Under the pieces are notes generated by a model, which was not told the DNA's origin, did no database searches, and saw only the letters and a program-made list of their open reading frames with translations. From Betaproteobacteria bacterium (GTDB taxonomy: Bacteria; Pseudomonadota; Gammaproteobacteria; Burkholderiales; SG8-39): DNA of 6,194 nt. Of this stretch, positions 1 to 6,194 are shown piece after piece. Position 1 is the first letter of the stretch. Each line of letters begins with the position of its first letter. A program made the position numbers and the translations under genes. The stretch lies in NCBI GenBank assembly GCA_007280315.1, contig QYQC01000168.1:1-6194 (forward strand). The letters are read 5' to 3'.

Positions 1-1
1 G

Positions 2-208
2 GATATGCCGGTCAAACAGCTCACCCTGCATACGCCAACCGCGAACTCCAAGGGCCTGCGCTTCGGCAATTTCGTTCAGGGGCGCACGGTGATCGAGGAG
101 GAACTGGAGGAGGTGTTCTCCGGCAAGAAGGACGCCAAGACCGCGCTCGACGATGCGGTCAAGCGCGGCAACGAGATCCTGCGCCAGTTCGAGGCGGCGA
201 ACAAGTAG
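2..208 (+). CDS. ugpB: UgpB, sn-glycerol-3-phosphate ABC transporter substrate-binding protein (C-terminal fragment)
   Basis: Only the last 68 residues are in the window. The reading frame is open at the left edge and ends at TAG 206-208, so the start is outside. UgpB is the periplasmic solute-binding protein that captures sn-glycerol-3-phosphate and delivers it to the UgpAE permease. The visible tail has the C-terminal pattern of UgpB: KGLRFGN, then the acidic EEELEEVFSGKK helix, then ALDDAVKRGNEILRQFE. These match the end of E. coli UgpB as I recall it. The methionine at 5-7 is internal and not a start. The call rests on this tail and on the directly following ugpA, ugpE and ugpC genes. The ligand-binding residues and signal peptide cannot be seen. 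A binding protein for another polyol phosphate is possible but less likely given the close Ugp match of its neighbours. Confidence 0.9.
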   Translation, partial: DMPVKQLTLHTPTANSKGLRFGNFVQGRTVIEEELEEVFSGKKDAKTALDDAVKRGNEILRQFEAANK

Positions 209-223
209 CCGTCTGAGGAAATG

Positions 224-248
224 GGGCGCTTCGGCGCCCTTTTCTTTT
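224..248 (+). terminator. Intrinsic terminator between ugpB and ugpA
   Basis: A perfect 6-bp GC stem (GGGCGC 224-229 with GCGCCC 234-239) is closed by a TTCG tetraloop (230-233). It is followed by TTTTCTTTT at 240-248. This is a canonical rho-independent terminator on the plus strand. It starts 15 nt after the ugpB stop and its T-tract ends 1 nt before the ugpA ATG. The lower stem can extend if T222 is bulged, because GAAA 218-221 can pair with TTTC 241-244. Because ugpA-E-C continue in the same direction, it most likely acts as a partial terminator that raises ugpB mRNA relative to the downstream genes. Its efficiency cannot be judged from sequence. Confidence 0.85.
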
Positions 249-249
249 C

Positions 250-1131
250 ATGGAAAAGCGCGTCGTCTTCCGCTCTGCCTGGCTGCCCTATTTTTTGGTG
301 GCGCCGCAGATCGCCATTACGGTTGTATTCTTCTTCTGGCCGGCGGTGCAGGCGGTCTGGTTCTCGTTCCAACTGCAGGACGCATTCGGCCTGAAGTCGC
401 AGTTCGTCGGGATGCAGAACTTCGCTCACCTGTTCAATGACCGGAACTACCTCACCTCGTTCAAAACCACCGCGCTGTTCAGCGGGTTGGTGGCGTTCTT
501 CGGTATCGCGATTTCGCTGCTCCTGGCGACCATGGCCGACCGGGTGCTGCGCGGGGCGATGGCCTACAAGACGCTATTGATCTGGCCCTACGCGGTTGCG
601 CCGGCGATTGCAGGCGTGCTGTGGGCGTTCCTGTTCGCGCCCTCGATCGGCATCGTCACCTATGTGTTGAAGGGCTGGGGAGTCGACTGGAACTGGATCA
701 TCAACGGCGACCAGGCGATGCTGCTGGTGGTCATTGCTTCGGTGTGGAAGGAGATTTCCTATAATTTCCTGTTTTTCCTCGCCGGGCTGCAGTCGATCCC
801 GAAATCGCTGATCGAGGCGGCGGCCATCGATGGTGCGGGCCCGGCACGTCGCTTCTGGACCATCGTTTTTCCGCTGCTTTCGCCGACCACGTTTTTTCTC
901 CTGGTCGTCAACATTGTCTACGCCTTCTTCGACACCTTCGGTGTGATCGACGCCACCACGCAGGGTGGTCCGGGGCAGGCGACCAATATCCTGGTGTACA
1001 AGGTCTATCACGACGGGGTTAAAGCGGCCGACCTCGGCGGATCCTCGGCGCAGTCGGTGATCCTGATGTTCATTGTCATCGCGTTGACGGTGGTGCAGTT
1101 CCGTTTCATCGAGCGCAAGGTCGAGTACTGA
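250..1131 (+). CDS. ugpA: UgpA, sn-glycerol-3-phosphate ABC transporter permease
   Basis: This inner-membrane permease subunit pairs with UgpE to form the channel for sn-glycerol-3-phosphate. It is a 293-residue MalF-type binding-protein-dependent permease, against about 295 in E. coli. Hydrophobic segments lie near residues 12-35, 75-95, 108-130, 157-180, 212-230 and 268-284, consistent with six membrane helices. The cytoplasmic EAA loop that docks on the ATPase is clear at about 189-208 (EAAAIDGAGP, then FPLLSP). Family-specific stretches include WLPYFLVAPQ (11-20), YAVAPAIAGVLW (114-125), SYNFLFFLAGLQSIP (170-184) and VYAFFDTFGVID (223-234). The ATG at 250 is chosen because the N-terminus (VFRSAWLPY) aligns with E. 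coli UgpA from its start. No good Shine-Dalgarno lies at normal distance: the nearest, GAGGA at 215-219, is about 30 nt upstream across the terminator hairpin. The gene is 7 nt from ugpE. Confidence 0.95.
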   Translation: MEKRVVFRSAWLPYFLVAPQIAITVVFFFWPAVQAVWFSFQLQDAFGLKSQFVGMQNFAHLFNDRNYLTSFKTTALFSGLVAFFGIAISLLLATMADRVLRGAMAYKTLLIWPYAVAPAIAGVLWAFLFAPSIGIVTYVLKGWGVDWNWIINGDQAMLLVVIASVWKEISYNFLFFLAGLQSIPKSLIEAAAIDGAGPARRFWTIVFPLLSPTTFFLLVVNIVYAFFDTFGVIDATTQGGPGQATNILVYKVYHDGVKAADLGGSSAQSVILMFIVIALTVVQFRFIERKVEY

Positions 1132-1138
1132 GAATCGC

Positions 1139-1986
1139 ATGGTAGAGAACCGTCCCTGGCTGACATTTTTCTCCCACACCGTACTGATCCTCGGCGTGAT
1201 CGCCGTCGCGTTTCCGCTATACGTCACCTTCGTCGCTTCGACGCTGACGCTGGAACAGATCATGCAGGTGCCGATGCGACTCCTGCCCGGCGACCAGCTC
1301 ATCGAGAACTACTCGCAGGTGCTCACCGGCGGTTCCACCAAAGGCTCCAAGGCGGCAGTGTCGCATATGCTGGTCAACAGCCTGGTGATGGCGCTGGTGA
1401 TTCCGCTGGGCAAAATGTCGATTTCCGTAATTTCAGCCTTTGCCTTCGTCTACTTCCGTTTTCGGTTGCGCATGTTCTTTTTCTGGATGATTTTCATAAC
1501 TTTAATGCTGCCGGTGGAGGTGCGCATCATCCCCACATTCAAGGTGATTGCCGATCTGGGGATGCTCAATACCTACGCCGGCCTCACCGTGCCGCTGATC
1601 GCCTCGGCCACGGCCACCTTTCTGTTTCGTCAGTTCTTCATGAGCATCCCGGACGAACTGGCCGAGGCAGCGCGCGTGGACGGCGCCTCGCCGATGCGCT
1701 TTTTCTGGGACGTAGTGCTGCCGCTGTCGAAGACGATCATGGCGGCGCTGTTCGTGATCCAGTTCATCTACGGCTGGAATCAATACCTGTGGCCGCTGCT
1801 GGTTACCACCGACGAATCCATGTACACCACCGTGATCGGCATCAAGCGCATGATGGTTGGCAGCGATTCGGCCAACGAGTGGAACCTCATCATGGCGACC
1901 GCAATCCTGGCGATGCTGCCGCCGGCGCTGGTGGTGATGTTTATGCAAAAATGGTTTGTGAAAGGCCTCGTGGAGACTGAAAAATA

Positions 1987-1987
<1 letters not shown>
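1139..1987 (+). CDS. ugpE: UgpE, sn-glycerol-3-phosphate ABC transporter permease
   Basis: This is the second inner-membrane permease, of the MalG type, forming a heterodimer with UgpA. It has 282 residues, against about 281 in E. coli. Membrane segments are visible near 10-32, 79-105, 112-128, 147-168, 200-221 and 252-272. The EAA loop is at about 176-195 (EAARVDGASPMRFFWDVVLP). Highly conserved stretches include ENRPWLTFFSHT at the N-terminus, FFWMIFITLMLPVEVRI (114-130), ATATFLFRQFFM (157-168) and FIYGWNQYLWPLL (209-221). The ending GLVETEK closely resembles the E. coli terminus. The ATG at 1139 is 7 nt after the ugpA stop. Its ribosome binding site is weak (AAGG at 1117-1120), so translational coupling to ugpA is likely. 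Its TAA stop shares one base with the ugpC start. Confidence 0.95.
1972..1975 (+). promoter_or_regulatory. Shine-Dalgarno for ugpC
   Basis: GGAG lies inside the end of ugpE, 11 nt before the ATG at 1987. It supports that ATG as the ugpC start and fits coupled translation across the TAATG junction. Confidence 0.6.
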
Positions 1988-2982
<995 letters not shown>

Positions 2983-2991
2983 CAGCGCGTT

Positions 2992-3017
2992 GATAAAGGG
3001 GGCACGTCCCCTTTATC
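2992..3017. terminator. Perfect inverted repeat between convergent genes, possible bidirectional terminator
   Basis: GATAAAGGGG (2992-3001) and CCCCTTTATC (3008-3017) form a perfect 10-bp stem with the loop GCACGT. It begins 9 nt after the ugpC stop and ends 2 nt before the stop of the convergent transglutaminase gene. From either side the RNA would read AAAGGGG-loop-CCCCTTTAT, so the run of T is short and lies inside the stem. There is no T-tract outside it (CCCTAG on one side, AACGCG on the other). Its position favours a role in ending both transcripts. The alternative is a dispersed REP-like palindrome. Confidence 0.55.
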
Positions 3018-3019
3018 CC

Positions 3020-4972
3020 CTAGCTCGGAGGTTGACGGGCAAGCCAGGCGAGTGCCTCATCGCGCAGGGCCATGCGCTCGGCAGCCGGCAACCCCGCTGG
3101 GTCAAAACGATGGCGATAGTGCAGCCGCGCGAGCCGCGACAAAGCCTCGCTGTCCGGTTGCTCTGCTAGCCGCACCAGCCATTCGGTCAGCGCTTCCGCA
3201 TCACGCCGCACATGGCCGCGTTCGGCCAGGTGGCGCTCGATCAGATAAAACTCGGAGTCCAGGCCGGGCCGCGCGGTCGCCATAGCTGCCTCACCGGGTG
3301 CTGCGGCAGCAACCGCACGCCGCCCGCGCAGGGTGCGCCAGGCGAGCCAGGCGATCAGCGGCAGGGCGAGCCAGATCAACGCATCGGACCAGCCGCGTTC
3401 GCCTGCCTGTGCCGACCACGCTGCCAGCCGGTATCGCGCCCAGGACCACAGATCCGCCAGCGGCGACCAATAGGGCGCCTGCGCGGCCTCGGCCAGGAAC
3501 CAGATCGGAGGAGTGGTATCGATATCCTGCCAGCTGCCACCGACCCAGGCGCGCACCCAGGCGTGGGCATGGCGCTCGCGCACCAGGAAGGCGTTATCGA
3601 GCGCGCTCCATTCCTGCGCTGAAAAGCCGGTGGCATAGCGAGCGGGGATGCCGGCTGCGCGCAGCAGCAGTACGGTGGCGCTGGCAAAATATTCGCAATG
3701 CCCGGCGCGTTTGGCGAGCAGGAATTCGGACAACGGCGTGCGCCCGCGTGCCGGCTGGTCCTGCCAGGTCGAATACTCGAAGTGGCTGGCGAAAAACGCC
3801 TTCACCGTGGCTACCGCCTGATCCGGTGGAAGCGCGGCAAGCCCGAGTTCGTTTGCGATCTGGTTGATGGCAGCGGTTTCGGCCCTCGGTACGGCCAAAT
3901 CGCGCGCCGTCGGCGCGCCGTAGGCCGAGCCGGTGCCGATGAGCGCGCGATAGGTGAAAAAACCGGGCTTGTGCTCGACCTGCACCGCACCGAGCGCATT
4001 CAGTTTCATTTCGCTAGCTGCCAGTCCCTCTATGCGCGCGGTGTTCGCCGGCAACGACAGCACCGGGTTGCCGTCGGAGTCGTCGTGAACCGTGACCTGC
4101 AACAGCGGCTCCTGCGCATCGTACAGCCGCCAATTCGAAGCGATGCCGAATGGCGCAAGCTGCTCGAACCGGGCATTGCGTGCGATCCAGGTGCCGCCCA
4201 CGTAATCGTCGTAGCTCGCGCGGTGCAGCAGAAGGCTGGGCGTGCGCGCGGGATCGGCCTCGACGCGCAGCAGGATGCGTTGCGACAGTTTCAGTTCACC
4301 GATGGCGCCGATGTCGGTGGTGCTGCGGTAGGGATTGGTGCGCGCGCCACCGCCCGAGAGCCATTCCGGCGCAGATGCTTCCAGCCATTGCTGCAACTGG
4401 CGCAGTCCAAGCTGACCGCCATAGCCCGCGATTGCGGCGGCGAGCAGCATGGCGGCGGTAACGCCGGTGGCGTAACTGCGCGGCCGCGCGAGCAGCAGCG
4501 GCCATGCTGCAAGCAGCGTGAGTCCGAGGTAGAACGCAGCGCCCTCACGGTTGGCCGCGGCGGCGGCGAGCAGCCACAGCGCGAACGCCGGATAGCCGAG
4601 ATTGAGCTTGGTCGCGCGGCGCATCGGATAGCGGCGCAGGCTCCAGAACAGCACCGACAGGTCGAGCGAGCGCGTCGTGCTCCAGGCCTGCGCCAGAACG
4701 AGCGGCAACAGGATCACCGGCATCCATAGGAACAGCAGCGTGATGGCGCGTGGATTGCCGAAGGTGAAATACAGATAGGCGGCGATGGCAAACAACAGCA
4801 CGGTGCAGAAATCGGACACGCGGTTGAACTCTGTCGATTCCAGCTGCCAGCGCCGCTCGACGTAACGCGGCGCCTCGAGCAGCACGGCGCACGCGGCAGC
4901 CACCAGCCAGTTGCCGCTCTGCGCGCCCCAGAACAGCGCCGCCGCTGCAAGCAGGAACGGGGGCGTGTTCAC
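3020..4972 (-). CDS. tgpA: TgpA-type membrane transglutaminase-like protein
   Basis: This is a 650-residue inner-membrane protein with a periplasmic transglutaminase-like (papain-fold) domain. The N-terminal part (DUF3488-like) has hydrophobic segments near 4-33, 54-71, 75-96, 127-141, 145-162 and 167-184. A large extracytoplasmic region follows and contains the core at about 388-490. The catalytic triad is complete: C426 in GHCEYFAS, H470 in HAHAWVRAWV and D485 in DIDTTPP. A further helix lies at about 530-546. The cytoplasmic tail (about 570-645) resembles DUF4129. P. aeruginosa TgpA has the same layout at about 668 residues. The substrate is unknown; a cell-envelope role is inferred from the family. 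The start chosen is GTG 4972, which overlaps the DUF58 stop (GTGA) and has AGGAAGG at 4991-4985. The in-frame ATG at 5023 would add 17 polar, Arg-rich residues, lacks a Shine-Dalgarno and overlaps DUF58 by 55 nt. Confidence 0.9.
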   Translation of the reverse strand: MNTPPFLLAAAALFWGAQSGNWLVAAACAVLLEAPRYVERRWQLESTEFNRVSDFCTVLLFAIAAYLYFTFGNPRAITLLFLWMPVILLPLVLAQAWSTTRSLDLSVLFWSLRRYPMRRATKLNLGYPAFALWLLAAAAANREGAAFYLGLTLLAAWPLLLARPRSYATGVTAAMLLAAAIAGYGGQLGLRQLQQWLEASAPEWLSGGGARTNPYRSTTDIGAIGELKLSQRILLRVEADPARTPSLLLHRASYDDYVGGTWIARNARFEQLAPFGIASNWRLYDAQEPLLQVTVHDDSDGNPVLSLPANTARIEGLAASEMKLNALGAVQVEHKPGFFTYRALIGTGSAYGAPTARDLAVPRAETAAINQIANELGLAALPPDQAVATVKAFFASHFEYSTWQDQPARGRTPLSEFLLAKRAGHCEYFASATVLLLRAAGIPARYATGFSAQEWSALDNAFLVRERHAHAWVRAWVGGSWQDIDTTPPIWFLAEAAQAPYWSPLADLWSWARYRLAAWSAQAGERGWSDALIWLALPLIAWLAWRTLRGRRAVAAAAPGEAAMATARPGLDSEFYLIERHLAERGHVRRDAEALTEWLVRLAEQPDSEALSRLARLHYRHRFDPAGLPAAERMALRDEALAWLARQPPS

Positions 4973-6194
4973 AACTGCGCCAGCCCTTCCTGCATTTTTC
5001 CGGGCGCGAGTACGCGCAGCCATGCGGGGGCCGCGTCGATGTCATGCTCGCTTATCAGCAGGACCAGCAGAGGCAATCCACTCTGCTGCAGTGCGCGCAC
5101 CAGTGTCTGCCGCGCCTCGTCCCAGGCAAGCAATATCAGGATACAGCCCGAGAGCGTCCCGCGTCGGGCCAGCACCGCGTGGTGCAGCCGACCAAATGCC
5201 TGTTCGGGCGAGGCGCGCACACCGGCCAGGATTTCGAGGAGGCTGTCAGGCTGCAACTGGCCGCGCCCGGCGGTATAGCAATAGCTCTCGGTGCCGATGA
5301 ACATCAGGTCGAGCAGTGACTCCTGCGTGTTCAGGGTGCAGGCGAAAGACGCGGCGAGCGATACCGCTTCCTCGAACACGGCAGCGTCGCCGTCGGCGAA
5401 CGTGTCCAGCACCAGCGCGTGGCGTTCAAAAAATTCGTCCTGATATTCCTTCACCACCGGCTTGCCGCTGCGGGCGTAGCTCTTCCAGTGGATGCGCTGC
5501 AACGGGTCGCCCGGGCGGTAGTCGCGCAGGCTCATGAACTCCTCGGATTCGCCCACCGCCGAGGCGAGCGCGACGCCGCCATGCTGGTAGCGCCTCGCTC
5601 CGGACAGGACGAAAGGCGGCAGATTGTAGCGGCGCGGCAGCACCACGACTTTGTCCGGCAGCGCCACGCGCGCCAGGCTGCGGATGAGCCCCAGGGGGTC
5701 GGCGCGCGCAACGACGGCGCCCTCGAGCTTGAGGGTGCCGCGCCGGTAAGCCAGACCCTGCACCCGCACTTCGGCCTCGGCGCCCGGAGCCAGCGCGGGC
5801 AGGGAGGTGTCATCGATATGCGCGACCTGGTTGCGCATCGACAGACGCCACCAGCCGCGGTAAGTGGGAAACCTGAGCGCAGAGCGGAATTCGGCAAAAG
5901 CCGGGCGCGGATCACCGAGGTCCTCCAACAGGGCGAGGCCGTCGGCCGGGCGCGCACCGAGGTTTTTCACCAGCACCCGATAGTCAAATGCCTGTCCCGC
6001 GGTGATTACGCGCGGCAGAATGCGCGTCACCTGGAATTTGGGGCGCAGCAGCCCGGCCGCCAGCATGGCGGCGGCGAGCAGCGCAAGGAGGAAGGTGAAA
6101 ATCTGGTAGGCCAGCGTCTGGTTGGTGTCTATGCCCAGCGCTCCCGCCGTCACCAGCGTGCCGAGCGCGAGGAAGCCGGCGTCGGTGAAGTGCC
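4969..6194 (-). CDS. DUF58 domain-containing protein (N-terminus beyond the window)
   Basis: The frame is open to the right edge and ends at TGA 4971-4969. It shows about 407 residues, numbered here from the window edge. A GTG at 6153 could be read as a start. However, the residues encoded upstream of it (HFTDAGFLALGTL) are the usual beginning of DUF58 proteins, where a FT..G motif precedes the first membrane helix, so the real start lies outside. Membrane helices fall near 6-21 and 27-49. DPLGL (165-169) is a family motif. The DUF58 signature follows: LRDYRPGDPLQRIHWKSYARSGKPVVKEY (222-250). After it comes a von Willebrand A-like fold (about 258-385). The metal-site DxSxS is replaced by DTFAD at 263-267. 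The biochemical role is unknown. The family typically works with a MoxR AAA+ ATPase and a transglutaminase in envelope or stress functions. Here the transglutaminase gene follows with a 4-nt overlap. Confidence 0.9.
   Translation of the reverse strand, partial: HFTDAGFLALGTLVTAGALGIDTNQTLAYQIFTFLLALLAAAMLAAGLLRPKFQVTRILPRVITAGQAFDYRVLVKNLGARPADGLALLEDLGDPRPAFAEFRSALRFPTYRGWWRLSMRNQVAHIDDTSLPALAPGAEAEVRVQGLAYRRGTLKLEGAVVARADPLGLIRSLARVALPDKVVVLPRRYNLPPFVLSGARRYQHGGVALASAVGESEEFMSLRDYRPGDPLQRIHWKSYARSGKPVVKEYQDEFFERHALVLDTFADGDAAVFEEAVSLAASFACTLNTQESLLDLMFIGTESYCYTAGRGQLQPDSLLEILAGVRASPEQAFGRLHHAVLARRGTLSGCILILLAWDEARQTLVRALQQSGLPLLVLLISEHDIDAAPAWLRVLAPGKMQEGLAQL
4985..4991 (-). promoter_or_regulatory. 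Shine-Dalgarno for the transglutaminase gene
   Basis: On the minus strand AGGAAGG reads from 4991 to 4985, 12 nt before the GTG at 4972, within the end of the DUF58 gene. It decides the start in favour of GTG 4972 over ATG 5023, which is preceded only by C-rich sequence. Confidence 0.6.

Noticed and set aside
209..249. Possible separate promoter for ugpA in the ugpB-ugpA gap
   Set aside because: The 41-bp gap is taken up by the terminator hairpin. I see no -35/-10 pair with suitable spacing and no Pho-box-like repeats.
221..394. Possible leader ORF starting at ATG 221 and running through the terminator into ugpA in another frame
   Set aside because: The AGGA before it ends only one base from the ATG, too close for normal initiation. 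The peptide shows no conserved feature, and the start lies within the hairpin region.
574..1302. 242-residue open frame on the minus strand opposite ugpA and the start of ugpE
   Set aside because: Shadow of the ugpA coding frame. The translation has no membrane or domain features and is rich in Arg, Asp and Gln.
3296..3312. Short inverted repeat TGCTGCGGCAGCA
   Set aside because: It lies inside the transglutaminase coding sequence in an Ala-rich stretch, and such GC-rich chance palindromes are common at this base composition.
3698..4729. 343-residue open frame on the plus strand opposite the transglutaminase gene
   Set aside because: Arg/Gly/Ala-rich low-complexity translation with no motif. 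The minus strand carries a complete conserved protein with its catalytic triad here.

Overview
The window is high-GC, gene-dense bacterial DNA with short intergenic gaps and strong proteobacterial character. The Ugp proteins align closely, from memory, with Escherichia coli UgpA, UgpE and UgpC. The base composition and the DUF58/transglutaminase pair fit a beta- or gammaproteobacterium. That placement is an inference, and no species is claimed.

Left half, plus strand (1-2982): a ugpB-ugpA-ugpE-ugpC operon encoding the sn-glycerol-3-phosphate (and probably glycerophosphodiester) ABC importer. UgpB, the periplasmic binding protein, is present only as its C-terminal 68 residues. UgpA and UgpE are the two permeases, and UgpC is the ATPase. 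The last three genes are tightly packed (7-nt gap, then a 1-nt TAATG overlap). ugpB is separated from ugpA by a textbook intrinsic terminator hairpin whose T-tract runs almost into the ugpA start codon. This suggests partial termination that favours the binding protein over the membrane complex. No ugpQ follows ugpC.

Centre (2983-3019): a 37-bp gap between convergent genes, largely filled by a perfect 10-bp inverted repeat with a 6-nt loop. It could be a bidirectional terminator or a REP-like palindrome.

Right half, minus strand (3020-6194): a DUF58 protein (incomplete, its start lies beyond the right edge) followed by a TgpA-type membrane transglutaminase with a complete Cys-His-Asp triad. 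The two overlap by 4 nt (GTGA) and are surely co-transcribed. In many bacteria this pair lies downstream of a MoxR-type AAA+ ATPase, which would lie just outside the window.

I see no mobile element, CRISPR array, tRNA or rRNA, and no convincing new system. The points of interest are regulatory (the internal terminator, the convergent-gene palindrome) and structural (a shortened UgpC C-terminal domain, a DUF58 protein without a classical metal-binding motif).
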